In this document: in pieces, positions 50,173-58,942 of the stretch
Layout: every line of letters begins with the position of its first letter
How positions within the stretch are numbered: position 1 is the stretch's first letter
Source of the DNA: Amycolatopsis sp.
GTDB taxonomy: Bacteria; Actinomycetota; Actinomycetes; Mycobacteriales; Pseudonocardiaceae
NCBI RefSeq assembly: GCF_025464955.1
Contig: NZ_JAODNM010000156.1
Location: 1 to 58,943 of the forward strand
DNA length: 58,943 bases
Reading direction: 5' to 3'
Notes under the pieces: model-generated
Databases searched by the model: none
Seen by the model: only the letters and a program-made list of their open reading frames with translations
Told to the model about the DNA's origin: nothing
Position numbers and translations under genes: made by a program

Positions 50173-51315
50173 GTGGAAACGCGAGCTGACCACGCCAGTC
50201 CAAGGACAGCAACGGCTTCACGGGATCGCCTGACGTTCGGGGTCGAAGAAGAATTCCTCGTCGTGGACAAAGCAGGGCAGCTGTCCGAAGCGGCCGTGGA
50301 TGTCGTTGACGCCGCCGAGCATGATCAAGGCGACCTCCAGCGGGAGTTGACAAGGTCCCAAGCCGAAACGGCTACGGGTGTCTGCCACTCGCATGAGGAG
50401 GCACTTCGCCAACTCCGTTCCCTACGGGCGGAACTGGCTCAGCAAGCAGCCGACCGAGACCTGAGACTGCTGCCCAGCGCGACGACGCTGCTGGACGAAC
50501 GGGCCGGCGTCCGGATCACCTCGGATCGGCGTTACCAGCACATGGCAGACCATTTCGGTGCCATCGCCCGCAGCACAGTGACGTGCGGCTGCCATGTCCA
50601 TGTCGCCGTCCCAGACCGCGACAGCGGGGTGCGGGTGCTGAACTACCTTCGGCCCTGGCTCCCCGCGCTGCTGACCATCACGGCGAACTCCGCGGTGGCC
50701 GAAGGTAAGGACACGGGCTATCACAGCTGGCGATACCAGCAGTGGGGACGATGGCCCTCAGCCGGCCCACCGCCACACTTCGCCTCGACGGACCAATACG
50801 ACACGACGATCGACGCATGCAGGCGAGCCGGAGCCCTCCTCGATCAGGGCATGGTGTACTGGGACGCCCGGCTGTCCGATCGCCTGCCCACAATCGAGCT
50901 GCGTGTCGCCGACGTCGCGGCGAACCCGGAGGAAGCCGTCCTGCTCGCCACGCTCACCCGGGGTCTCGTGGCGACGGCTCTCGATTCGGGCGAACCCGCG
51001 GAACGGCTGTCGAATGAGGTGCTTCGGGCGCATTTGTGGCGCGCCTCGCGCGACGGGGCCTCGGGTCGTTGCCTTCACCCGGGCACCATGGAATTGGCGC
51101 CGGTGAACGAGGTGGTCGGGGAGCTCGTCGCCACCTCGACGGCCGCTCTCGACGCGGCCGGTGACCTCGAGTTCGTACGCCAGGGGATCGCCCGACTTGC
51201 CTCCGAAGGCAGCGGTGCGGATCGACAGCGGGCATGTTTCCGCCGGCGCGAGCGGCCGGAGGATGTCGTGGACCTGCTCGCGATCACCGTTGCCTCATCG
51301 GAAACGGAGCGATAG
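50173..51315 (+). CDS. YbdK-type carboxylate-amine ligase (GCS2 family)
   Basis: 380 residues, GTG with GGGAG upstream. Glutamate-cysteine ligase 2 family: LTFGVEEEFLVVD near 20-32, TCGCHVHVAVPDRD, YHSWRYQQWGRWPSAGPPPHF, and the second acidic set LPTIELRVADVAANPEE. Makes gamma-glutamyl-type amide bonds with ATP. In organisms that use mycothiol the true product is uncertain. Sits in the stress region before catalase. Confidence 0.9.
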   Translation: METRADHASPRTATASRDRLTFGVEEEFLVVDKAGQLSEAAVDVVDAAEHDQGDLQRELTRSQAETATGVCHSHEEALRQLRSLRAELAQQAADRDLRLLPSATTLLDERAGVRITSDRRYQHMADHFGAIARSTVTCGCHVHVAVPDRDSGVRVLNYLRPWLPALLTITANSAVAEGKDTGYHSWRYQQWGRWPSAGPPPHFASTDQYDTTIDACRRAGALLDQGMVYWDARLSDRLPTIELRVADVAANPEEAVLLATLTRGLVATALDSGEPAERLSNEVLRAHLWRASRDGASGRCLHPGTMELAPVNEVVGELVATSTAALDAAGDLEFVRQGIARLASEGSGADRQRACFRRRERPEDVVDLLAITVASSETER

Positions 51316-51324
51316 GGCTGGGCG

Positions 51325-51583
51325 ATGTTCGAAGGGTTCCAGGATCAGCGGATCGACGTCGGGCCGGCGGTGCTGCGGGTTCGCCACGGCGGCGCGGGGC
51401 CGGCAGTCGTGCTGCCGCACGGGCACACGCGTACCTCCGCGACCTGGCACCGAGTTGCGCCGCACCTCCTTTCGGCGGGGATTCTCCGTCGCCGGACACG
51501 ACCGCGGCAGCTACGTGGCATTCCGCCTCGCGATGGACCACCCCGCCGCAGTGTCACGGGTCGCCTTGCTCGGCGGAAGTTGA
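51325..51583 (+). pseudogene. Alpha/beta-hydrolase (haloacetate dehalogenase-like) with deletion
   Basis: First frame: MFEGFQDQRIDVGPAVLRVR, then PAVVLPHGHTRTSATWHRVAPHLLSAG. Around 51475 the frame changes and ~45 residues are missing; the sequence resumes as VAGHDRGSYVAFRLAMDHP and stops after LLGGS. The nucleophile motif (GHDRGS) survives but the cap and His parts are gone. Confidence 0.75.
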
Positions 51584-51792
51584 CTGGCAGCGTCTGCCCT
51601 GTCTTCGGGCCCAGTTGGGTGACTCTGTCGTAGGCAGCATCGGTGAACGACACCTGCAGGGGCTTGGGCGACGTGCTGACTCACCGTGGTCAGCGCGTAC
51701 TCGGCGTAGCCCCCGGATCCAGGTGCGGTGGCCCTGAACACTTCGTCACCGGCTGCGAACCCTTCGTCCTCCAGCTCGGCTGCCGGATACAC
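51584..51792 (-). pseudogene. Quinone oxidoreductase (zinc-type MDR) remnant
   Basis: Two frames together read GDEVFRATAPGSGGYAEYAL, then SQHVAQAPAG and (after a shift near 51650) SFTDAAYDRVTQLGPKTGQTL. This is the middle of an NADPH:quinone reductase/MDR protein with an internal deletion between SFTDAA and YDRVTQL. Both ends are missing. It meets the hydrolase remnant head-on. Confidence 0.65.
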
Positions 51793-52001
51793 ATCGCGGG
51801 AATTCTCATCAGCGAACCTTCTCGGCGAACGCGAAGCCGCCCTGCTGTGTTGCGGACGCAGTGTCCGAGCGTTAGCCTCGATGCGCGGTTAAGAAGTTGC
51901 CGCCGTGTGAGCCCTGCCCAGCAGAGGCCGACTCGGCGATGCCATCTGACCTTGCCTCCGGTCGCCGTAGTCGCCTCCAGCGGATCGGAGGTACCTCCGT
52001 C

Positions 52002-52400
52002 ATGACAGCCTTGCCAGTCATCGCTCCCGTCGGCGTCGTCCCCCAAGCCCGAGCCTCAGCTGAGTCCACCCGGGCACCTGCCGACCAAATGTGGGTGTCC
52101 GTCCACCGCCCGACGCAAGTGTCGGTCATCGTCACCATCGGCGGCGAAGTGGACATGCTCACGGCGCCCCGGCTCAGCGAGCTCGTGACCTGCCGGCTCC
52201 GTGCCGCGGTCTCAGTGGTGGTCATCGATCTATCCGAGGTCACCTTCCTCGGGGTGGCCGGAGTTCGCGTGCTGCATCAGGCGTACCTGCTGGCTCGGCA
52301 GTCGGCTGTGCAGTTGTTCATCGTGACGGGGGATTCCCGGTGCGCGGCGCGTGCGCTGCGCATCTGCGGCATGGAACACCTCCTCTCCCGTCCACGGTAA
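52002..52400 (+). CDS. STAS-domain anti-sigma factor antagonist
   Basis: 132 residues; GGAGG 11 bases before the ATG. Residues ~30-130 form the STAS fold (VSVIVTIGGEVDMLTAPRLSELV, VVVIDLSEVTFLGVAGVRVLHQA). Usually the phosphorylatable Ser/Thr sits in DLS-x-V-x-F-x-x-(S/T); here LG-V-A-G replaces it, so control by phosphorylation is doubtful. Presumed partner: a serine kinase/anti-sigma factor encoded elsewhere. Next to catalase. Confidence 0.88.
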   Translation: MTALPVIAPVGVVPQARASAESTRAPADQMWVSVHRPTQVSVIVTIGGEVDMLTAPRLSELVTCRLRAAVSVVVIDLSEVTFLGVAGVRVLHQAYLLARQSAVQLFIVTGDSRCAARALRICGMEHLLSRPR

Positions 52401-52597
52401 GACCACAGCAGCGGTAACAACTCCTGCGGGGGCGCGTCCTCACGGCGAGGCGCTCGGCAATCGCATAAATGCGCTACGGCGGCCGACGAAGCGCAGATCA
52501 ACAAGCCAGGTCGCTTGCCCACCCGCTCACCGCAACCCCCATCCGTATTCCACTGTGGAGACCACAACACCGAACAATACGAAGGAGAGCAACGGTC

Positions 52598-54058
52598 ATG
52601 ACGTCAGCCCGAACCGAACCCACCACCACGGACGCGGGGATTCCGGTCGAGAGTGACGAACACTCCCTCACCGTCGGACCCGACGGACCGATTCTCCTTC
52701 AAGACCACTACCTCATCGAGCAGATGGCGCAGTTCAACCGCGAGCGGGTGCCCGAGCGGCAACCCCATGCGAAGGGCAGCGGCGCCTTCGGCCGGTTCGA
52801 AGTCACCGGCGACGTCAGCGCCTACACCAAGGCCGAGGTCTTCCAACCGGGTGTCAAAACCGAAGTACTGGCGCGGTTCTCCACCGTCGCCGGGGAACGG
52901 GGCTCTCCCGACACCTGGCGCGACCCGCGAGGTTTCGCGTTGAAATTCTACACCACGGAGGGAAACTACGACCTCGTCGGGAACAACACCCCGGTGTTCT
53001 TCATCCGCGACCCGCTGAAGTTCCAGCACTTCATCCGCTCGCAGAAACGCCGCGCCGACAACAACCTGCGCGACCACGACATGCAATGGGACTTCTGGAC
53101 CCTCTCCCCCGAATCCGCACACCAGGTCACCTGGCTGATGGGCGACCGCGGTATTCCGCGGACCTGGCGGCACATGAACGGCTACAGCTCCCACACCTAC
53201 CTGTGGGTCAACGCCGCGGGCGAACGCTTCTGGGTGAAGTACCACTTCAAGACCGACCAGGGTGTCGAGCACTTCACCCAGGACGAAGGCGACCAGATGG
53301 CCTCCGCCGACACCGACTACCACACCCGCGACCTGTTCGAAGCCATCGATCGTGGCGACCATCCCAGTTGGACGTTGAAAATGCAGATCATGCCCTTCGA
53401 CGACGCCAAGAACTACCGGTTCAACCCCTTCGACCTGACCAAGGTCTGGCCGCACGAGGATTACCCGCTGACCGAGGTCGGCCGCCTGACACTGGACCGC
53501 AACCCGACCGACCACCACACGGAGATCGAACTGGCGGCGTTCGAGCCGAACAACCTCGTACCCGGTATCGGTCCCAGTCCAGACAAGATGCTGCTCGGTC
53601 GCCTGTTCGCCTACGCCGACGCACACCGGTACCGCATCGGCGCGAACTACAAGCAGCTGCCGGTGAACGCACCGCAGTCGCCTGTCCACAGCTACAGCAA
53701 GGACGGTGCGATGCGGTTCACCAAGGTGTCCGACCCGGTGTACGCGCCGAACTCCAAGGGCGGCCCGAGCGCGGACACCGAACGCTACGGCACCCCCGCG
53801 GGTTGGTACGCCGACGGGGAAATGGTGCGCTCCGCTTACTCGCCGCACGAGGAGGACGACGACTGGGGCCAGGCCGGCACCATGGTCCGAGAAGTCCTCG
53901 ACGACGCGGAGCGCGCACGACTTACCGACAACATAGTCGGACACCTGCTCAACGCGGTGTCCGAACCGGTGCTGCGGCGCGCTTTCGAGTACTGGCGCAA
54001 CGTGGACAAGGACCTCGGCGACAGGATCGAATCCGGCGTCCGGGCGAAAACAGGATGA
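52598..54058 (+). CDS. katA: Monofunctional haem catalase
   Basis: 486 residues, clade-3-like small-subunit catalase. Distal His57 in PERQPHAKGSGAFG, distal Asn in GNNTPVFFIRDPLKF, proximal Tyr in RLFAYADAHRYRIG. DGAMRF and RRAFEYWRNVDKDLG near the end. Decomposes hydrogen peroxide in the cytoplasm. ATG with AAGGAG upstream. Followed after ~150 bases by the CsbD gene. The symbol katA is given by family; the strain's own name may differ. Confidence 0.95.
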   Translation: MTSARTEPTTTDAGIPVESDEHSLTVGPDGPILLQDHYLIEQMAQFNRERVPERQPHAKGSGAFGRFEVTGDVSAYTKAEVFQPGVKTEVLARFSTVAGERGSPDTWRDPRGFALKFYTTEGNYDLVGNNTPVFFIRDPLKFQHFIRSQKRRADNNLRDHDMQWDFWTLSPESAHQVTWLMGDRGIPRTWRHMNGYSSHTYLWVNAAGERFWVKYHFKTDQGVEHFTQDEGDQMASADTDYHTRDLFEAIDRGDHPSWTLKMQIMPFDDAKNYRFNPFDLTKVWPHEDYPLTEVGRLTLDRNPTDHHTEIELAAFEPNNLVPGIGPSPDKMLLGRLFAYADAHRYRIGANYKQLPVNAPQSPVHSYSKDGAMRFTKVSDPVYAPNSKGGPSADTERYGTPAGWYADGEMVRSAYSPHEEDDDWGQAGTMVREVLDDAERARLTDNIVGHLLNAVSEPVLRRAFEYWRNVDKDLGDRIESGVRAKTG

Positions 54059-54210
54059 GAAAGATCCGAAAGCCGAGGAGCAAGCCAACCCCGCACGCGG
54101 CGGCATGCAGGACAAAGCCTGACCAACCGAGTGAGGTTCACGGTTCGCGAAACCCGCGAATGGGTAGTCACCGAAAGACCCGAACATCGCATCACCTGGA
54201 GGTACTGACC

Positions 54211-54447
54211 ATGGCCGACACCAGCAGCGGACCCGAAGAAGGCGTCAAGGGCGTCGTGGAGGACGTCAAGGGAAAAGTCAAAGAGGCCGCGGGCACGCTT
54301 GCGGGCGACGATTCGCTGCAGCGCGAAGGCAAGGCACAGCAGGACAAGGCCGAAGCCCAGCGCGAGGTCGCCGAAAAGGAAGCAGCAGCGGAGAAGGCGC
54401 GTGCGAAAGCGGCGGCCGACGAAGCGCGGGAACGCGCAGAACAGTAG
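54211..54447 (+). CDS. CsbD-family stress protein
   Basis: 78 residues, GGAGG before the ATG. CsbD-like start (GPEEGVKGVVEDVKGKVKEAAGTLAGDDSLQREGKAQQDK), followed by a charged Ala/Glu/Lys helix. CsbD proteins are sigma-B-type general stress proteins of unknown action. Just downstream of catalase. Confidence 0.88.
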   Translation: MADTSSGPEEGVKGVVEDVKGKVKEAAGTLAGDDSLQREGKAQQDKAEAQREVAEKEAAAEKARAKAAADEARERAEQ

Positions 54448-54548
54448 CGCAAAACCTTGGGATCTCCCGGATGTACGCCCGCCGGCCTCGCTGTGCAGCG
54501 AATGGGACACCGAAGCCTCGGCCCCCGGACAACGTACGCAAGCAGTGT

Positions 54549-55052
54549 CTACCCAGGCGGTAGATCGTCAAAGTCTTCCGGTGAGACGACATCCAGAAAC
54601 TCGCGGAACTCTGTCACTTGATCGTTCTCGGCCGCACCATCCTCGTCGTCGGCAACCACGCCGTGTGCGCGCCCGGCCTCTTGAAGCACGGTGTCCGCGA
54701 CCAAGACCGGCACCTCAACCAGCAGCGCGATCGCGACAGCATCGCTAGGACGGGCGGACACCCGCACCCCGGCGTCGAAAACCACCTCCGCGTAGAACTG
54801 GTCATCGCGCAACGCCACGATCTCCACGCGCTCCACATTACGGCCGAATACATCGACCAGCGCGACCAACAACTCCAGCGTATCGGCGCGATCGTGACTG
54901 ATGTGTTCCTGCGCGGCGACCAAGGCCCGCGCCTCGGGACGCCCGACCGTAATGATCATCCATCGCCGATGGCCAGCGGCCTCGCGCAACACGATCACGG
55001 GAGTGCCATCGTGCGGGAGGACCGCCACTCCCTCGACCTTGACCAGCACCAT
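54549..55052 (-). CDS. Bifunctional nuclease family (DUF151) protein
   Basis: 167 residues from an ATG at 55052 with GAGGTGG upstream. DUF151 core: LREAAGHRRWMIITVGRPEARALVAAQEH, DQFYAEVVFDAGVRVSARPSDAVAIALLVEVPVLVADTVLQEAG. Plant and mycobacterial members have reported RNase/DNase activity. Ends in an acidic tail (SPEDFDDLPPG). In the stress cluster, opposite strand to CsbD. Confidence 0.88.
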   Translation of the reverse strand: MVLVKVEGVAVLPHDGTPVIVLREAAGHRRWMIITVGRPEARALVAAQEHISHDRADTLELLVALVDVFGRNVERVEIVALRDDQFYAEVVFDAGVRVSARPSDAVAIALLVEVPVLVADTVLQEAGRAHGVVADDEDGAAENDQVTEFREFLDVVSPEDFDDLPPG

Positions 55053-55249
55053 GACCGCCACCACCTCGACTGGGACTACTGCCCAGTTTCCGGCACAGCA
55101 ATGCTTTCCGCACCTCGACACCGAGAACCTGCTGGGCCGAAGAGTTGGCTGCTGGAGCGGGCGGGCGATGGTTTCAGACTGCACACCAGGGCGACCGCGT
55201 GAAGAGGTTCGGTCATGCCTCGTCAAGTACCCCCGGCTGCCGTCTCTGC

Positions 55250-55717
55250 TCAGTGCTGGCTCGGCCGATCGACGTCGCCGCGCCACGCGCCGGTCTCCTG
55301 ACCGTCGCGGTACTCGATGAACGTCTTGAACCGCTCCATGTCCCCCTTGACCTTGCGGTCGAGGATCCCGAGTTTGTCGGCGACGTTTTCGACGAACCCG
55401 TCCGGGTCGATGTCCATCTGCGCGGTCACCCGAGTGGTATCACCGTCAAGGCGGTGGAACGTGATCACCCCGGCGTGGGTGGGGCCGGAGTCCGAGGCCC
55501 ACGCGACTCGTTCGTCGGGATTCTGCTCGGTAATCGTGGCGTCGAACTCTTTGGTGATGCCGCCGACGCTAACCGTCCAGTGGGTGTGGGTGTCGTCGAG
55601 CTGACGGATCTCGTCGACGCCATCCATGAATCGCGGGAACGACTCGAACTGGGTCCATTGGTTGTAGGCGGCGGAGACAGTGGCTTTCACGTCGACCGAC
55701 TCGGTGATGGTGCTCAT
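55250..55717 (-). CDS. SRPBCC-family (polyketide cyclase/START-like) protein
   Basis: 155 residues, AAAGGAGG before the ATG. SRPBCC fold: STITESVDVKATVSAAYNQWTQFESFPRFMDGV, VSVGGITKEFDATITEQNPDERVAWAS, ending with VKGDMERFKTFIEYRDG. Binds small hydrophobic ligands; often in operons with CsbD or membrane stress proteins. Confidence 0.9.
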   Translation of the reverse strand: MSTITESVDVKATVSAAYNQWTQFESFPRFMDGVDEIRQLDDTHTHWTVSVGGITKEFDATITEQNPDERVAWASDSGPTHAGVITFHRLDGDTTRVTAQMDIDPDGFVENVADKLGILDRKVKGDMERFKTFIEYRDGQETGAWRGDVDRPSQH

Positions 55718-55947
55718 CGGAGAGACCTCCTTTGTCTTCGAGAAAAGAACTGCGGTTAGCCGACCTATCCACGGCTAGATGGGTTGCGTACCCATACCAG
55801 CGGGGATCGAAACGATGACGAAACGATTCATCACCGCGTGGTCACCGCGGGTGAGCTGCGTCGCGAGGGGAATGAAACCGCCGATCGTGGGGTACCACTC
55901 CGGTCGTCGCGACGCGCCGCAAATGTTCAGTCGAGAAAGGACCCGCC

Positions 55948-56976
55948 ATGCGCTTGCCCCGCCCCCGCGGCCCGATCAGCACAGCTCTGGTGTCGAGCCT
56001 GTGCCACGCCCCACATCCACTGCCCGTTGCTGTGCTGGAGCACGCGCGCAACTCCCGCGGCGCAGGCCCGGGATCCGCCCTCGAGGACGAGGACCTGCAG
56101 GCGAGTCTGTGGATCTGCTACGAGTTGAGCTATCGCGGTTTCCAGGGCGTGGACGCCGACTGGGAAACGGATCTCTCCATGCTGGCGCTGAGAACCGCGC
56201 TGGAGGACCGGTTCCTGTCCAGTCTGCGACACCTCACCCGCGACGCTCAGACGGCTGCCGACCCGGCCTCGGTACCCGCAGCGCTCACCGCACTCATCGA
56301 GGCCGACACCGGGCCGGCCTTGGCCACCTACCTGCAGCGGGAGGCCTCCGGGGACCAGTTCGGCGAGTTCGTGGCACACCGCTCGATCTACCACCTCAAA
56401 GAAGCCGATCCACACAGCTGGGCCATTCCACGCCTCAGCGGGCGCGCGAAAGCGGCCCTGGTGGAGATCCAAGCCGACGAATACGGCGGCGGCCGGCTCG
56501 AGCGGATGCACTCCGAACTGTTCCGCGCCACGATGCGTGACCTGGGTCTCGACGACACCTACGGTGCCTTTCTCGATCAGGTCCCCGCGGTGACACTCGC
56601 GGTGAGCAATACGATGTCGCTGTTCGGGCTGCACCGGCGATGGACCCCGGCGCTGCTGGGGCATTTGGCCGTGTTCGAGATGACGTCGTCATTGCCCAAC
56701 CGCCGCTACGGCAACGGTTTGCGCCGCCTCGGCTACGACCGCACGACGACACTCTTCTACGACGAGCACGTCGAAGCCGACGCGGTGCACGAGCAGATCG
56801 CCGCGCACGAGATGTGCGGCGCCTATGCCCACGACCACCCCGAATCCACCCGGGACATCCTCTTCGGAGCCGCCTGCGCGCTTGCCGTCGACAACGCCGC
56901 GTCAGCGTATCTACTGGAAAAGTGGAACGCCGGCGTCAGTGCGCTTCTCCCCGTCGAAAGCACGGTCGCGGCCTGA
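55948..56976 (+). CDS. Iron-containing redox enzyme (haem-oxygenase-like diiron family)
   Basis: 342 residues, all-helical. Family features: LQASLWICYELSYRGFQGVD..., ESCORTED by Glu/His-rich helices EFVAHRSIYHLKEADPHSWAIPRLSGRAKAALVEIQADEYGGG and later YDEHVEADAVHEQIAAHEM. These supply the metal ligands of haem-oxygenase-like oxidases. Substrate unknown. Convergent with the CDGSH gene (12-base gap), a frequent partner in actinobacteria. AAAGGA precedes the ATG. Confidence 0.85.
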   Translation: MRLPRPRGPISTALVSSLCHAPHPLPVAVLEHARNSRGAGPGSALEDEDLQASLWICYELSYRGFQGVDADWETDLSMLALRTALEDRFLSSLRHLTRDAQTAADPASVPAALTALIEADTGPALATYLQREASGDQFGEFVAHRSIYHLKEADPHSWAIPRLSGRAKAALVEIQADEYGGGRLERMHSELFRATMRDLGLDDTYGAFLDQVPAVTLAVSNTMSLFGLHRRWTPALLGHLAVFEMTSSLPNRRYGNGLRRLGYDRTTTLFYDEHVEADAVHEQIAAHEMCGAYAHDHPESTRDILFGAACALAVDNAASAYLLEKWNAGVSALLPVESTVAA

Positions 56977-56987
56977 CACCGCAGCGG

Positions 56988-57260
56988 TCACCTGTCGGTG
57001 TCAACCGGCCCGGGTCGCAGCGGGTCACGCTCAGACCCGCTGGCGGCCCGGAACTTCGCGACCTTGTGCGTGCCGTCGCAGAACGGCTTGATGGCCGAAT
57101 GACCGCAACGGCACAAGGCAACCGTGTCACGGCCCGACTCGATGACCTCACCGGACTGAGACAACATCCGCACGTCACCACGAACCAGCAATGGCCCGTT
57201 CTCACACGGCGTGATCGTCACCGAAGACGCGTCAGCGGGTTGTGTATCGGGATGGCTCAT
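56988..57260 (-). CDS. CDGSH-type iron-sulfur protein
   Basis: 90 residues. One CDGSH motif, CRCGHSAIKPFCDGTH, that holds a [2Fe-2S] cluster with three Cys and one His. The upstream part (CENGPLLVRGDVRML) is the usual strand. Likely electron donor or cluster carrier for the adjacent iron enzyme (55948-56976), with which it converges. Confidence 0.9.
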   Translation of the reverse strand: MSHPDTQPADASSVTITPCENGPLLVRGDVRMLSQSGEVIESGRDTVALCRCGHSAIKPFCDGTHKVAKFRAASGSERDPLRPGPVDTDR

Positions 57261-57328
57261 GCCGACGGACTACCCCGCAACCGTCCTACCCACACGCGCA
57301 CTCCGAGCCAGTCTCATTTCCGCGCTCA

Positions 57329-57466
57329 TCAACGAGATTCACGATTCGCCCGGAACCAGGCGTAAACGAACGCAAGACCAAGGAGCAGGCCGCAAATGCC
57401 GATGACGACACCCGGACTCGCCCCGCGCGGTCCGGCTGCGCCACCGCCGCCGGGTGACGCCGGCAC
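57329..57466 (-). CDS. 45-residue single-pass membrane protein
   Basis: GTG at 57466 with GGAG five bases before it. A Gly/Pro-rich N-terminus is followed by one membrane helix (VVIGICGLLLGLAFVYAWF) and a short basic tail (RANRESR). Topology suggests a tiny membrane anchor or regulator. No family recognised. Confidence 0.4.
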   Translation of the reverse strand: MPASPGGGGAAGPRGASPGVVIGICGLLLGLAFVYAWFRANRESR

Positions 57467-57586
57467 CGGAACTCCACGTACTCGGTTGCCCTGGCTGCAC
57501 ACCACAGGGTCCGCGCTGCTCGGCTTTGCCGGTCAGGTCAACGCGGTCCTTCTCGACCGCCCTGGATACAGATGACTGGAGGACAC

Positions 57587-57787
57587 GTGCAGTACCTACT
57601 GTTGATCTACAACTGCGACCGCCCCGAACCGTCCGACCCGGGGTTCGCTGACGCTCTCGACCGGGTGAACGCGTTCGCTGACGAGTGCCACCGCCGCAGC
57701 GCTGCTGCTGATCCTGCGGGAAGTCGCGCTCCCCCGCCTCGACGACCCCCCGAAGCCGACACGCGACTCTGCGTTCGCGGGTACTAG
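57587..57787 (+). pseudogene. YciI-type protein, truncated
   Basis: GTG with GGAGGACAC upstream. MQYLLLIYNCDRPEPSDPGF and LDRVNAFADECHRRSA are the start of a YciI/DGPF-domain protein. The rest (PPPRRPPEADTRL...) has lost the family pattern, consistent with a frameshift. It ends after 66 residues where ~115 are usual. Confidence 0.6.
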
Positions 57788-58011
57788 CCGGAATGGCCGC
57801 ACTCGAAGACGACCGCGGTCGCCAGAGCCGCGCAGCCCGGGCAGGTGTTGACCGGTCGTTCGCGGCGACCCCAGAACGGATGGCTGGCACCACACAGCGC
57901 GGTGACACGGTCGCCCGGTTGTGGTGCCGGGTGGCAGACGGGGCAGTACGCGTGCGCAGCGCGATCGATATCGGTAGCCGCGCTCGCGTCTGCCTGGGAA
58001 TCGGCGATCAT
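57784..58011 (-). CDS. Small Cys-motif protein (VTALCG...CPGC)
   Basis: 75 residues; GAGGAG six bases before the ATG. Cys/His content: YCPVCHPAPQPGDRVTALCG, then TCPGCAALATAVVFECGHSG. Likely one or two zinc sites. DRVTALCG is shared with the protein at 4120-4356, so this family occurs at two places in the window. Function unknown. Its stop overlaps the YciI remnant by four bases. Confidence 0.65.
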   Translation of the reverse strand: MIADSQADASAATDIDRAAHAYCPVCHPAPQPGDRVTALCGASHPFWGRRERPVNTCPGCAALATAVVFECGHSG

Positions 58012-58243
58012 CCGGTTCTCCTCGGTCGCAGTGGGCTCACTCGGAGAAGGTTCCCGAGGGGGCCACAGCTGAACCGTCCTGAGACAGTCACGATCACCGA
58101 CCACGGCCGATGGCGCCCACCGCCCTCGGGGACAAGCCTCGCACAAGGCAGAGGCCTGTCCCTGATCCGCCGGTGGGCACCCCGCGTGGACATCGTCGGC
58201 ACATAAGCCGGCCGCTGCCCATCCACTGATCCGCACAGCGGAG

Positions 58244-58630
58244 CTAGTCGAGGTCGATATCGGCCAGCGCGTCCGCCCGCGACGGATACACCGCCAGATA
58301 CTCATCCATCCCGGTGACCTCCAGTACCCGGCGCACGAAGGAACTCTCGACGGTCACCCGGAACTCTGTTCCGTCAATGTCGGCACGTCGCCGAACGTCG
58401 AGGAGGACATTGAGCCCCGGGCTGGAGAAAAACTCGACCGCAGCGGTGTCCACGACCACCACCGCCGGAGGCGCCGGCTCCCACGCCCGGACGAACTGCT
58501 TCTCCAGCTCACCGACAGACGCGAGGTCTATCTCGCCGACGAGCGTCACAACGACCACTCGCGGGCTCTCAACCAGAAACTCCACGGAGTGCGACGAGGT
58601 AAACGGCGACCGGCCGACACCATCACGCAT
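58244..58630 (-). CDS. STAS-domain anti-sigma factor antagonist
   Basis: 128 residues; GGAGG seven bases before the ATG. STAS fold: VVVVTLVGEIDLASVGELEKQFV, VVVVDTAAVEFFSSPGLNVLLDVRRRA with Ser-Ser at the usual phosphorylation site, and FVRRVLEVTGMDEYLAVYP at the C-terminus. It can be switched by a serine kinase of the RsbW type, so it is a better regulated member than the one at 52002. Confidence 0.9.
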   Translation of the reverse strand: MRDGVGRSPFTSSHSVEFLVESPRVVVVTLVGEIDLASVGELEKQFVRAWEPAPPAVVVVDTAAVEFFSSPGLNVLLDVRRRADIDGTEFRVTVESSFVRRVLEVTGMDEYLAVYPSRADALADIDLD

Positions 58631-58849
58631 GACTGCCTCCTACCATCAATCGGGCACGACACCAACAGACGGACTGACGACGACAGTTGCGGCTCCCTGC
58701 TGAACCGCAGTGACATGGTAGAACCGGCGCATACCGGACGCAACGCCTGTGGCACGCACCATCTGGTCGAGTTGTCCGCCGTGCCGCGAGAGCGATACCA
58801 GCTCTTGTCGCCAGCACCCTGCGTGTCAGGGTGAGTTGAGTCCACTGGT

Positions 58850-58942
58850 TCACAGCAACCCGGCCTGATGCAGGGCGAGATACGGATCGACTGAGATGAC
58901 CCGCACGAGCATGTCCTCGCTGGTCGAGGGCGATAATGTGCA
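58850..58942 (-). CDS. Partial CDS, possible STAS-type C-terminus
   Basis: The last 30 codons of a gene that continues beyond the window: ...SEDMLVRVISVDPYLALHQAGLL then stop. The end resembles the C-terminal helix and tail of STAS or related regulators, but too little is present to be sure. Confidence 0.3.
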   Translation of the reverse strand, partial: CTLSPSTSEDMLVRVISVDPYLALHQAGLL

